Positions 49,996 to 59,536 of a DNA stretch of 64,000 nt are shown one piece after another. The notes beneath the pieces were generated by a model. It worked only from the letters and a program-made list of their open reading frames with translations. It was not told where the DNA came from and searched no databases. Location of the stretch: the NCBI GenBank assembly GCA_963743575.1, contig CAVUQC010000007.1:868001-932000 (forward strand), written 5' to 3'. This DNA is from DASUPK01 sp963743575 (GTDB lineage: Bacteria; Actinomycetota; Thermoleophilia; Solirubrobacterales; 70-9). Each line of letters starts with the position of its first letter. Within the stretch, counting starts at the first letter, position 1. The translations under genes and the position numbers were made by a program.

Positions 49996-50706
49996 ATGGC
50001 GCGAGGACAGGCGCGGATCCTGCTCGTGGACGATGAGCAGGCCGTGCAGACGCTTCTCACCTACCCACTCCGCAAGGAAGGGTATGAGGTGGTGGGGGCA
50101 AAGGACGGGCAAGAGGCCCTGGACCGCTTCGGTGAGGAGAGGTTCGATCTCGTGGTGCTCGACATCATGCTCCCGAAGCTGGATGGGATCGAGGTCTGCC
50201 GCCGGCTGCGCACCCGCAGCCAGGTGCCCATCATCATGCTCACCGCGAAGGGGGACGAGGTCGACAAGATCGCCGGCCTCGAGATGGGCGCGGACGACTA
50301 CATCACCAAGCCCTTCTCGGTGCGGGAGTTCCGCAGCCGCGTCAAGGCCGCACTGCGCCGCGGCGGGATGGGAGGCCAGCAGCTCTCGGCCAACGAGCCG
50401 ATCCATGCCGGAGACCTCGAGATCGATTTCGAGCGGCGCTCGGTCAGCCTGGCGTCGAAGCCGGTGCAGCTGACCTACGTCGAGTTCGAGATCCTGGCCG
50501 CCCTCGCCTCCTCCCCCGGCCGGGTATTCACCCGGGAGATGCTGCTCGAGCACATCTGGGGGGACTCCACCTACCGCGATCCCCGCACCGTCGACGTCCA
50601 CATCCGGCACCTGCGCGAGAAGCTCGAATCCGACGCAAAGGACCCCGAGTATCTCTTCACGGTGCGCGGCGTCGGCTACCGCTTTCGCGACGGCGAACGC
50701 GATTGA
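49996..50706 (+). CDS. OmpR-family response regulator (MprA-like)
   Basis: The 236-residue protein has a receiver domain (LLVDDEQ acidic pocket, phospho-Asp in VVLDIMLPKLDG, TAKGDEVDK, and Lys in YITKPFS). Its winged-helix domain has EFEILAALASSPGRVFTREMLLEHIWGD, TVDVHIRHLREKLE and VRGVGYRF. It is the first gene of a three-gene run with a histidine kinase and an HtrA protease, joined by 4-nt overlaps. This is the same order as mprA-mprB-pepD of Mycobacterium, where the system senses envelope stress. The role here is inferred. Confidence 0.93.
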   Translation: MARGQARILLVDDEQAVQTLLTYPLRKEGYEVVGAKDGQEALDRFGEERFDLVVLDIMLPKLDGIEVCRRLRTRSQVPIIMLTAKGDEVDKIAGLEMGADDYITKPFSVREFRSRVKAALRRGGMGGQQLSANEPIHAGDLEIDFERRSVSLASKPVQLTYVEFEILAALASSPGRVFTREMLLEHIWGDSTYRDPRTVDVHIRHLREKLESDAKDPEYLFTVRGVGYRFRDGERD

Positions 50707-52144
50707 GGCTCAACACCCTTCGCAACCGGCTGGTCGCGCTGATCACGCTGATCACGGCGGCGGCGATCGCCTTCGTCTACCTGTACGTCGTCCCGCAGCT
50801 CGAATCGAGCCTGACCGCTGAGAAGCTCCGCCGCCTGGAGAGGCTCGGGGTGGAGCAGGCGCCGCGCCTTGCGCATGCGCTCGAATCGGGTGCCTCACAG
50901 CAGCAGGTCGAGGAGCTCGTCCGCTCCACCGCCCAGTCCACCGAGAGCCGGGTGACCCTGCTCGCCGTGCGCGACCAGTCGGGGGGGCCCGTTCCCTCCT
51001 TCGTCGTCGCGGACTCCCAGGCGGAGGCGACCGCGATCCAGGCGCGCTACCTGACGGCGGACGCGGCGATCGCCGACGGGCACGTGGCCTCGGGTGTGGA
51101 GCGCGTCGCCGGCACCAGGGTGGGCACGTCGGCGGCGCCGATCGACTTCGACGGCCAGGTGCGCTGGGTCGCTGTGCTCTCCACCCCCCTCGCCGAGGTG
51201 AATGACGACGTCGCTCTGGTGCGCCGTCAGATCCTGATCGCGGGACTGATCGCGCTGGTCGCCGCTTCGCTGATCGGCTTCTGGGCATCGGGCGCAGTCT
51301 CGAGGCGGCTGCGCCGGATGCGAGAGGCGGCGGAGGCGGTCGCCGAGGGGCACTTCGACCAGCCGATCCCGGTTGACAGCTCCGACGAGCTCGGCCAGCT
51401 CGCGCGCAGCTTCAACGACATGCAGCGACGGCTCGCGCGCCTCGACAGCTCGCGAAAGGAGTTCATCGCCAACGCCTCGCACGAGCTGCGCACCCCGATC
51501 TTCTCGCTGGGCGGCTTCGTCGAGCTGCTCGAGACCGAGAAACTGACCGCCGCCGAGCGACGGTCGTTCGTCGCCGAGATGCGCGCGCAGGTCGAGCGGC
51601 TGCAGAAGCTCACCATCGACCTGCTTGATCTCTCACGCCTCGACGCGGACGTCGTCGAGATCCAGCGGGAGGAAGTTGACCTGAAGGAGGCGGCCCGTCA
51701 GGTCGCCGACGAGTTCCGCCCGGCGGCCAGGGCGCACGGCTCCTCACTCCAGGTTCGTGGGCGCGGTGAGGCCCTCGCGCTCGCAGACCTAAATCGGGTC
51801 TCACAAATCATCCGTATCCTCATCGACAATGCCATCACCCATACGCCGCAGGGAACGAACGTGACGGTCACCGCTGTCCGCGGAGCCAGCTCCGCCGAGC
51901 TGATCGTGGGGGACGACGCCAAGAAGGGCATCGACCCGCGCGCCATCGACAAGGTCTTCGACCGCTTCTACACGGGCGACGCCGCGACCGGCTCCGGGCT
52001 GGGCCTCGCGATCGCCGACGAGCTGGCCCTCCGCATGGACGGCGAGCTGGTCGTCGTCTCCCGCCGTGGGCATACAGCCTTCACCCTGAGCCTGCCGGTC
52101 TCGAAGCAGCGCAGACCACAGCGCGAGCCGGCGGGAGCCGCCGC

Positions 52145-52148
<4 letters not shown>
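50703..52148 (+). CDS. Membrane sensor histidine kinase (MprB-like)
   Basis: The 481-residue kinase has two membrane helices (about 7-28 and 178-198) around an extracytoplasmic sensor region. A HAMP linker (RRLRRMREAAEAVAEGHFDQ), a HisKA domain with FIANASHELRTPIFSLGG (phospho-His) and an ATPase domain follow. The N box is LIDNAITHTP and the G2 box GSGLGLAIADE. The G1 box reads DDAKKGI rather than the usual D-x-G-x-G, so its ATP lid is unusual. The TTG start overlaps the regulator stop. Confidence 0.92.
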
Positions 52149-53323
<1,175 letters not shown>

Positions 53324-53333
53324 CCCCAGCCGC

Positions 53334-53891
53334 TCATCGCCTCGGCACTAGGGTCTGCGCGAGGGCCCCGGTCCGGAAGCGCGCCTCTTCGACGACCTCG
53401 AGCTTCAGGTGCTCGTCCAGCCCGGCGAATGGGCTGCGGCCCGCGCCGATCGCGATCGGGACTGTCGTCAGCTGGTATTCGTCGACGAGGCCCTGCCGGG
53501 TCAGCGACTTGGCGAAGGTCGGGCCGCCGTGAACCAGGACGGTTCCCTCGCCGTCCCGAGCCTTCAGGTCCGCGATCTCGGCGCCCAGGTCACCGCTGAA
53601 GATCTCGGCCGGTCCCCATTCCGCCTTCTGCAGGGTGTGGGAAAAGACGGCCTTCGGCGTCTGGTTCATCGCGGTTGCGATCGGCCCCTCGGACGCGGCC
53701 CAGTGTGGACCCATGGTCTCGTAGCTTCGGCGGCCCATCGCGTGAACGCCTGCCTCCTCGAGGGCGCGGAGGGTCCACTCACGACCGTCGTCGCCGAACC
53801 ACTCGAACATCCATTCATGGGATCCGTCGGGGCTGGTGGCGAAACCATCCAGAGACAGGACCATCTTGAGAACCACTTTTCTATCGCTCAC
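53334..53891 (-). CDS. Dihydrofolate-reductase-fold protein (RibD C-terminal type)
   Basis: The 185-residue protein belongs to the RibD_C/YwjB group, which use NADPH in a DHFR-like fold. VLKMVLSLDGFATSPDG is the opening strand and loop, AMGRRSYETMGPHW the second, VLVHGGPTFAKSLTRQGLVDEYQLTTVPIAIGAG the cofactor-binding end. It is not a riboflavin-pathway RibD because the deaminase domain is missing. Substrate is unknown. It converges with the HtrA gene. The start is GTG 53891. Confidence 0.9.
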   Translation of the reverse strand: MSDRKVVLKMVLSLDGFATSPDGSHEWMFEWFGDDGREWTLRALEEAGVHAMGRRSYETMGPHWAASEGPIATAMNQTPKAVFSHTLQKAEWGPAEIFSGDLGAEIADLKARDGEGTVLVHGGPTFAKSLTRQGLVDEYQLTTVPIAIGAGRSPFAGLDEHLKLEVVEEARFRTGALAQTLVPRR

Positions 53892-53941
53892 GACGGTAGA
53901 GACCGATCGCCTCGGGTGAATTCATCGCTCATCGGCGGTCC

Positions 53942-53980
53942 GGGGCGCTTTTTCGTCCTCTACTGTCGAAAAAGCGCCCC
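53942..53980. other. Perfect 14-bp inverted repeat with A/T tracts
   Basis: GGGGCGCTTTTTCG (53942-53955) and CGAAAAAGCGCCCC (53967-53980) pair perfectly around an 11-nt loop. It lies 50 bp upstream of the minus-strand DHFR-fold gene and 120 bp upstream of the plus-strand phosphatase gene, so it sits in a divergent promoter region. The A/T tract is inside the stem, unlike an intrinsic terminator. It could be an operator or the tip of a repeat element. Confidence 0.6.
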
Positions 53981-54012
53981 GCGCACAGCTGAGTCGGGCT
54001 CTCCTTCGCACT

Positions 54013-54115
54013 TTGGAGCGGAGAGCGAAGCCCGTATGAGGTGAGGGCGCGCGGCAGCGCGACCCGTGTGATGAAGTGGGCGGCCGCTCGCGAGCACGCG
54101 ATATGGCGAAGCCAT
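54013..54115 (+). repeat. Dispersed 100-bp repeat, copy 1 (divergent form)
   Basis: This copy has TTTGGAGCGGAGAGCGAAGC at the left and GGGCGGCCGCTCGCGAGC in the middle, and ends in ATATGGCGAAGCC. These are the same blocks, in the same order, as in the copies at 56317, 60512 and 63809. The ATGGCGAAGCC end supplies the start codon of the gene at 54103. The middle part has extra bases around TGATGAAGTG, which also resemble the copy at 63809. Confidence 0.65.
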
Positions 54116-55038
54116 CCATCAGAAACCTCGTCACCGAGCTGGCATCGACCCTGCGCGAGGAGGTGCTCCCTCGCCTCGGCGCTCACGCCGGCCGGGCCCA
54201 TTCCGGATCGGCCGAGGGCGGGGACGTCACCTTCGAGATCGACGAGCACGCGGAGACGCGGATGGAGGCGTTCCTGGCCGAGCGGGCGCCTGAGGTCTCC
54301 TTCTACTCCGAGGACCGCGGCCTGGTCTCCCCCGTGGGCGACCGGGCCGAATGGGTGCTCATCGTCGATCCGATCGACGGTACGCGGCCGGCGCTCGCCG
54401 GGCTGGAGTCCAGCTGCGTCTCCGTCGCCGCCGCTCGGCTGGACGGCGAACCCACCATGGCCGACGTGCAGGTGGGCTGTGTGCTGGAGCTGAAGAGTGG
54501 CGCAGCGTTCGTGGCCGAGCGCGGCGCCGGTCTCGAGCCGGCCGCCAGCCTATCCGAGAACCGCCACCTGGAGCGGATGTTCTGGACCTACGGCTTCCGC
54601 GGACGGCCGGCGCGCGCCCTCGTCGAGGTGCTCGCGGAGCTCATCGACCGCTCCTCGGTGGGGGGCGGCACCTTCGACCTCGGCTCGGCGACCTTCGACA
54701 TGACTCGGGTCGTCACGGGCCAGCTCGACGCCTACATCGAGCCGGGACCACGAATGATCGATGACGTCCCCGCGGTGCGGGCGGAGTTCGAGCGAGTAGG
54801 GGACGGCGCGGTCCTCAACAACTCGCCCTACGACCTCGCGGCGGCGACCATCTGCCTCCAGGAGGGCGGGGCGATCGTCACGGACGCCTATGGGCAGTCG
54901 CTCGCCGAGCGGCCGCTGCTCGGCTCGAGCCACGACTTCCAGATGTCCTGCGTCGCCGCGGCGAACGCCGAGCTTCACGCGGGAATCTGCAAGGAGCTGG
55001 ACGCAGGGATCGGGCGGCTCCGCGCCGCATTCCCGTGA
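54103..55038 (+). CDS. Inositol-monophosphatase-like phosphatase
   Basis: The 311-residue protein contains WVLIVDPIDGTRPALAGLES, the metal-binding DPIDGT motif of the Li+-sensitive phosphatase superfamily, preceded by VSFYSEDRGL in place of the usual GEE site. The late motif is weak (PRMIDDVPAVRAEF rather than WDxAAG). Substrate could be an inositol, sugar or nucleotide phosphate. It stands next to two trehalose genes. ATG 54103 lies inside a dispersed repeat (MAKPS...). No Shine-Dalgarno is visible. Confidence 0.82.
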   Translation: MAKPSIRNLVTELASTLREEVLPRLGAHAGRAHSGSAEGGDVTFEIDEHAETRMEAFLAERAPEVSFYSEDRGLVSPVGDRAEWVLIVDPIDGTRPALAGLESSCVSVAAARLDGEPTMADVQVGCVLELKSGAAFVAERGAGLEPAASLSENRHLERMFWTYGFRGRPARALVEVLAELIDRSSVGGGTFDLGSATFDMTRVVTGQLDAYIEPGPRMIDDVPAVRAEFERVGDGAVLNNSPYDLAAATICLQEGGAIVTDAYGQSLAERPLLGSSHDFQMSCVAAANAELHAGICKELDAGIGRLRAAFP

Positions 55039-55081
55039 CGAGTACTTTTCCGCCCTTGCAAACTCAAGCATCGGGGGACCA

Positions 55082-56317
55082 GTGCTTCAGGAAGTAGCGC
55101 TCGGCAGCAAGTCGCTCGCCGACTACACGCACCTCGCCGGGCGCGGGCTCGTCGATGAGATCCGCGAGCTCGCGGAGGGCCTGAAGGGCAAGCGGGTACT
55201 GCATGTGAGCGCGACCGCCTTCGGCGGCGGCGTCTCGGAGATCCTCTACACGCTGGTCCCGTTGATGCGGGACGTGGGCCTCGACACCCACTGGCAGATC
55301 ATCATGGGACGCGAGGAGTTCTTCAACGCGACGAAGCTCCTCCACAACTCACTGCAGGGCGACCCGAACACGCTCAGCCCCAACCAGTGGGAGCTGTTCG
55401 ACCACTACAACAAGATGAACGCCGACTCGCTCGAGGGCGAGTGGGACGTGGTCATCGTCCACGACCCGCAGCCGGTCGGGATGCGGCACAGCGCGGCCGA
55501 CCACGCGAAGAACTGGGTCTGGCGCTGCCACATCGATCTCTCAGAGCCGAATCCGGAGCCGATCGCGCGACTGCTGCCGCTGATCTCCGAGTACGAGATC
55601 ACCGTCTGGCACATGGAGCAGTACGTGCCGAAGGGCCTCAACGGCCACGGCGGCGTCCGGATCGTCCCGCCCGCAATCGATCCCCTCTCCCCCAAGAACA
55701 TGGCGCTCAGCCCCGACGACGCGGCCTTCGTTTGCAACCAGTTCGGCATCGACGTCGACCGGCCCTTGATCACCCAGGTCTCCCGCTTCGATCCCTGGAA
55801 GGACCCGATCGGCGTTATCGACGCCTACCGAGAGGTCACGAAGGAGATCCGGGAGGTCCAGCTCGCCCTGGTCGGCTCGATGGCCACGGACGACCCGGAG
55901 GGCTGGGAGTTTTTCCATCGCACCTTCGAGTACGCCGAGTCGGATCCCGACATCAAGATCCTCAACAACCTGAACAACGTCGGCGCGATCGAGGTGAACG
56001 CCTTCCAGTCCCAGTCCGACGTGATCATGCAGAAGTCGATTCGCGAGGGCTTCGGGCTGACCGTCGCCGAGTCGCTCTGGAAGGGGCGTCCGACGATCGG
56101 CGGGGACGTGGGCGGGATCCCGCTGCAGATCGTGGATGGGGAGGACGGCTACCTGGTCTCCTCGCCCAATGAGGCCGCAAAGCGCGCCATCGAGGTCCTC
56201 CAGGACCCGGAACTGGGCCGGCGGCTGGGGCGAGCCGGCAAGGAGCGCACCCGCGAGCGCTTCCTGACCCCGCGCCTGCTGCTCGACTGGCTGCGGATCT
56301 TCACCGATTTGGATTAG
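55082..56317 (+). CDS. treT: Trehalose glycosyltransferring synthase-like GT4 enzyme (TreT type)
   Basis: The 411-residue protein matches TreT, which makes trehalose from NDP-glucose and glucose. KRVLHVSATAFGGGVSEILYTLVPLMRDVG is the donor/acceptor loop typical of that group. VVIVHDPQPVGM, RCHIDLSEPNP, VPPAIDPLSPKN, and QVSRFDPWKDPIGVIDAYR follow. SIREGFGLTVAESLWKGRPTIGGDVGGIPLQI is the GT4 sugar-nucleotide site. I chose GTG 55082 (GGGGGA nearby); the longer frame overlaps the phosphatase. It is followed by a dispersed repeat and then an OtsA-like gene. Confidence 0.88.
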   Translation: MLQEVALGSKSLADYTHLAGRGLVDEIRELAEGLKGKRVLHVSATAFGGGVSEILYTLVPLMRDVGLDTHWQIIMGREEFFNATKLLHNSLQGDPNTLSPNQWELFDHYNKMNADSLEGEWDVVIVHDPQPVGMRHSAADHAKNWVWRCHIDLSEPNPEPIARLLPLISEYEITVWHMEQYVPKGLNGHGGVRIVPPAIDPLSPKNMALSPDDAAFVCNQFGIDVDRPLITQVSRFDPWKDPIGVIDAYREVTKEIREVQLALVGSMATDDPEGWEFFHRTFEYAESDPDIKILNNLNNVGAIEVNAFQSQSDVIMQKSIREGFGLTVAESLWKGRPTIGGDVGGIPLQIVDGEDGYLVSSPNEAAKRAIEVLQDPELGRRLGRAGKERTRERFLTPRLLLDWLRIFTDLD

Positions 56318-56418
56318 CGGCCACCAGGCCGCGCGCTGCTGGAGCGGAGGGCGAAGCCCGCAGCGACTTGGGCTGGGCGGCCGCTTGTGGCCGCGATCTG
56401 AGGGCGAAGCCGTCAGCC
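56317..56418 (+). repeat. Dispersed 100-bp repeat, copy 2
   Basis: It starts at the last base of the TreT-like stop codon with GCGGCCACCAGGCCGC (hairpin). GGAGCGGAGGGCGAAGCCCG, then GGGCGGCCGCTTGTGGCCGC (hairpin) and AGGGCGAAGCCGTCAGCC follow. Blocks and order match the copy at 60512 over the whole length with scattered substitutions. It fills the gap to the next gene. Confidence 0.85.
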
Positions 56419-56448
56419 AAGGTCGTTCCGCCTGATACAAGTGAAGGC

Positions 56449-57915
56449 GTGTCCGAGCATCCCCTGACGATCGTCTCCAACCGCGGTCCCGCGGAATTCG
56501 GCCTCGACGAGCGTGGCGACCGCATCGTCCACCGAGGGGGCGGCGGTCTGGTCACAGCCCTCTCCGGCCTGGTCTCCCACCGCAACGCGCTCTGGATCGC
56601 CTCGGCCATGACCGAGGAGGACGTGGTGGTCGCGGGCGAAAGCGAAGGGCCGGTGACGATCGACCTGGACGGGATCTCCTATGACGTGCAGATGGTCGCC
56701 TCTAACCCAGCGGCCTACGACCGCTTCTACAACGTGATCGCGAACCCGATCCTCTGGTTCATCCAGCACTACCTCTGGGACCTCTCGAACGCGCCGGACA
56801 TCCGTCAGGCCGAGGTCGATGCGTGGGAGGAGGGCTACAAGGTGGTGAACGACGACATGGCCGCCGCGGTCATCGGTGCGATCGATGGCCAGGAGAGCCC
56901 GGTGGTGATGCTCCACGACTACCACCTCTACACCTGCCCGGGCCTGATCCGGAAGGCGCGCCCCGACGCCTTCCTCCACTACTTCGTCCACATTCCGTGG
57001 TCGCAGCCGGACTCGTGGCGCATCCTTCCCAATCGCTGGCGGGAGGAGATCTATCTGAGCATGCTCTCCAACGACATCATCGGCTTCCACACGACCGCGT
57101 ACTGCCGGAACTTCCTGCAGTGCTGCCGGGAGCTGATGGAGCTGGAGGTCGACTACGAGCGGATGGCGGTGATCCACGAGGGACGGGAGGTCTGGGTGCG
57201 CGCCTATCCGCTCTCCATCGACACCCAGCGGCTCTACCGGGCGGCCGAGTCCTCAGACGTGGCCTTCTACGAGAAGGAGCTGCTACGCCGCCGCCGGGAC
57301 CACCTGATCATCCGGGTGGACCGCGCCGACCTCTCCAAGAACGTGCTGCGGGGATTCACCGCCTTCGACGTCTTCCTCGAACAGCATCCGGAGTTCCGCG
57401 AGAAGGTCACCTTCATCGCGCACCTACAGCCCTCGCGGCAGGACGTGCCCGAGTACGCCGAGTACCTGGAGCGAATCGAGGCCCTGGTCGCGGTAGTCAA
57501 CCACCGCCACGGCACCACGGACTGGATGCCGATCGACCTGCGGATCTACGAGAACTTCCACGAGGCGGTGGCGCGCTACAAGCACTTCGACCTGCTGATG
57601 GTGAACTCGCTGTTCGACGGGATGAACCTCGTCGCCAAGGAGGCGCCGGCCGTCAATACGCGAGACGGGGTCGTGATGCTCTCCGAGAACACCGGGGCCC
57701 ACGAGGAGCTGGGCGACTGCGCGCTGTCGGTCAACCCGTTCGACATCCAGGAGCAGGCCGACGAGATCCACCGGGCTCTCACGATGGAGCCCGAGGAACG
57801 CGCCCTGCGGGCCCGGCGCCTGAAGGAGATCATCACCGAGCGCGATCCCGGCGACTGGGTCGACGAGCAGATGGATGACATCCGCGCGAAGCGCGCGCCG
57901 GCAGAGGTTTCCTAG
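56449..57915 (+). CDS. otsA: Trehalose-6-phosphate synthase-like GT20 enzyme
   Basis: OtsA-like enzymes transfer glucose from UDP- or GDP-glucose to glucose-6-phosphate. The 488-residue protein opens with LTIVSNRGPAEF and GGGGLVTALSGLV. It then has VMLHDYHLYTCPGLIRK, HYFVHIPWSQPDSWRILP, NDIIGFHTTAYCRNFL, RVDRADLSKNVLRGF and SLFDGMNLVAKE with LSENTGAHEEL at the donor site. The usual D-x-x-KG segment reads ADLSKNV, so it may be a divergent GT20, for example a glucosylglycerol-phosphate type. GTG 56449 gives the natural N-terminus. No OtsB phosphatase is adjacent. Confidence 0.85.
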   Translation: MSEHPLTIVSNRGPAEFGLDERGDRIVHRGGGGLVTALSGLVSHRNALWIASAMTEEDVVVAGESEGPVTIDLDGISYDVQMVASNPAAYDRFYNVIANPILWFIQHYLWDLSNAPDIRQAEVDAWEEGYKVVNDDMAAAVIGAIDGQESPVVMLHDYHLYTCPGLIRKARPDAFLHYFVHIPWSQPDSWRILPNRWREEIYLSMLSNDIIGFHTTAYCRNFLQCCRELMELEVDYERMAVIHEGREVWVRAYPLSIDTQRLYRAAESSDVAFYEKELLRRRRDHLIIRVDRADLSKNVLRGFTAFDVFLEQHPEFREKVTFIAHLQPSRQDVPEYAEYLERIEALVAVVNHRHGTTDWMPIDLRIYENFHEAVARYKHFDLLMVNSLFDGMNLVAKEAPAVNTRDGVVMLSENTGAHEELGDCALSVNPFDIQEQADEIHRALTMEPEERALRARRLKEIITERDPGDWVDEQMDDIRAKRAPAEVS

Positions 57916-57919
57916 ACGC

Positions 57920-58255
57920 TCAGGGCTGCACGGTCACGGTGCCGTGCATGAAGGGGTGGAACGAGCAGACGTAGGAGTAGGTGCCGGGCTGCTCCACCGT
58001 GATGCTCTTGGTCTGGCCCTTCTCGATCGTGCCGGTGTCGAAGCCGGCCTGGTCCGTCGAGGTGGCGGTATGAGCGGTGGAGTCCTGGTTGGTGAAGGTG
58101 AGCTTCGTTCCGTTCGCGACGGTCAGGTCTGCGGGGGCGTAGGCGAAGTCCTTGATCGTCACCGCATCGCCTCCGGACGCCGCGGCTGCGCTCTGCCCCA
58201 GAGCCCGGACGTCCTCGCGTCGGCGCTCGCCATTCACTCGGTGGAGGGCCGGCAT
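57920..58255 (-). CDS. Plastocyanin-like cupredoxin, N-terminus probably lost
   Basis: The C-terminal 85 residues are a cupredoxin: VTIKDFAYAPADLTVANGTKLTFTNQD, STAHTATST (first Cu His), and TYSYVCSFHPFMHGTVTV (Cys, His, Met ligands). Type-1 copper proteins carry electrons outside the membrane and need a signal peptide. Here the first 25 residues (PALHRVNGERRREDVRALG) are not a signal sequence; they are the antisense of a ferritin-like fragment on the plus strand. The gene is therefore probably truncated at about 58170-58200. Confidence 0.75.
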   Translation of the reverse strand: MPALHRVNGERRREDVRALGQSAAAASGGDAVTIKDFAYAPADLTVANGTKLTFTNQDSTAHTATSTDQAGFDTGTIEKGQTKSITVEQPGTYSYVCSFHPFMHGTVTVQP

Positions 58256-58369
58256 GCCGCGGCGCTCAACACGCTGCTGGGGCAGTCGATCGTCCCCGAC
58301 GGCGCCTTCGCCAAGCCCGCGGCTCCGAGCATGGTGCTCGCTTCCGTCATGCCGTTCATCGTCAGCTAG
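58193..58369 (+). pseudogene. C-terminal remnant of a ferritin-like protein
   Basis: The plus strand reads SPDVLASALAIHSVEGRHAAA, then LNTLLGQSIVPDGAFAKP and ends VLASVMPFIVS before TAG. The ferritin-like gene downstream ends with SAGSIVQVEARHAAAIRL and KAVQPFIVG, so both share the E-x-RHAAA helix with metal ligands and the P-F-I-V end. Everything N-terminal of this is missing and is replaced by the oppositely oriented cupredoxin gene. Confidence 0.7.
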
Positions 58370-58395
58370 ACGACTCGGCGAGAAAGGAGAAACAA

Positions 58396-59024
58396 ATGAA
58401 CGACAGTCAGTTCGTCAACCCGGAGCTCGCCGAGGTCGAGATGGAGCCGCTCAACCGGAGCGCCCTGTTGGTGAAGGGCGCGATGGCCGGCGGCGCCGTC
58501 TACGGACTCGGGATGGTGACGCCGTTCGTCCGCAACGCTTTCGCTTCATCGGGCACCGGTGACATCGACATCCTGAATTTCGCCCTGACTCTGGAGTACC
58601 TGGAGTCGAGCTTCTACCAGGAGGCGAAGTCCAAGGCCAAGGCGAGCGGGGACCTGCAGAGCCTGATCGAGTTGATCTCGGGCGATGAAGACCAGCACGT
58701 CGCCGCGTTGATCGCGTCGATCAAGCAGCTCGGCGGGACGCCCTCGTCGAGCCGAAGTTCGATTTCCCGTACAAGGACACGGCGGCCTTCCTGACGCTGG
58801 CCCAGACGTTCGAGGACACCGGCGTGAGCGCCTACAACGGCGCCGCGCCGATGATCTCCTCGAAGGCCGTGCTCGGCTCAGCGGGCTCGATCGTCCAGGT
58901 CGAGGCACGCCACGCGGCTGCCATCCGGCTCCAGAACAAGACCGAGCCGGCTCCGGACGCCTTCGACCCCTCGCTCAGCAAGGCGCAGGTGACGAAGGCC
59001 GTTCAGCCGTTCATCGTCGGCTAG
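58396..59024 (+). pseudogene. Ferritin-like (DUF4439/dessication-type) protein, frameshifted
   Basis: The gene starts at ATG 58396 behind an AAAGGAG site. Its first part has a Tat/hydrophobic-like leader (LLVKGAMAGGAVYGLGMV) and a ferritin-like helix pair (DIDILNFALTLEYLESSFYQEA, SGDEDQHVAALI) with Glu and His ligands. After IKQLGGTP the frame should go on with VEPKFDFPYKDTAAFL, which is in the next frame, up to VQPFIVG and TAG 59022-59024. A single missing base around 58741-58747 explains this. Joined, the protein has about 209 residues. The break is either real or a sequencing error. Confidence 0.82.
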
Positions 59025-59063
59025 CGGCACGGGGCGGGCGGCACCGCGCCGCTCGCCCCGCCG

Positions 59064-59484
59064 CTATCGCTCGAACTGGAACTCGCCGGGCCGAGGGGGC
59101 GGCGCGTAGCTGTAGGCCGGCGGTGCGGAGGCCGGCAATGAGGGTGCCCCGGCCGGCTGCCGCGCCTGCGGGCGCGGTCAGCCGCGACCTGCGGTGCGCG
59201 TGCGGGCGCTTCGAATCTCTCCGCGAATCGCCCTTTGGGAGCTTCCTCCGGATATGCCGCAACAACTTCCCAGATTCATCGCGACCGACCTTCGTTGCCG
59301 GGTTGGGCGGTGTGGACACCGCCGGCCCGGCGGCGGGAGGCGGCGCAATCCCGACGTCGGCCGGGACCGGCGGCGGCGCATCACCGCCGAGCAGGGCGGG
59401 CAGGGCGGCGATTCCGGCGATCGCGGCAACCACGGTCGCCGCGACCTTCCCGACGGTCGCCCATCTGATCTGCCTGCCGGACAC
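59064..59484 (-). CDS. Small Pro-rich membrane-anchored protein, probably frameshifted
   Basis: Starting at GTG 59484 the protein has one membrane helix (VGKVAATVVAAIAGIAALPALLGG) and a proline-rich stretch (APPPVPADVGIAPPPAAGP). It then passes through the palindromic repeat (GKLLRHIRRKLPKG) and reaches LTAPAGAAAG. In that frame the end becomes Arg-rich with a stop near 59011. One base away the frame reads AGAPSLPASAPPAYSYAPPP and RPGEFQFER with stop at 59064, a much more natural tail. A one-base shift around 59150-59160 is likely. Function is unknown. Confidence 0.5.
59237..59271. repeat. Palindromic repeat, copy 2 (inverted relative to 40299)
   Basis: On the minus strand GGGAAGTTGTTGCGG CATAT CCGGAGGAAGCTCCC matches the 35-nt hairpin at 40299-40333 in 26 positions, including the GTTGTT-CGGCAT core and CCGGA. 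Here only 10 of 15 arm positions pair, so the hairpin is degenerate. It lies inside the coding stretch of the small Pro-rich protein. Confidence 0.5.
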
Positions 59485-59536
59485 CCAGGCTTGAGGTCAC
59501 GCAGGCGGACGTTCTCCCCTATAGTCGCCCGTCGCT

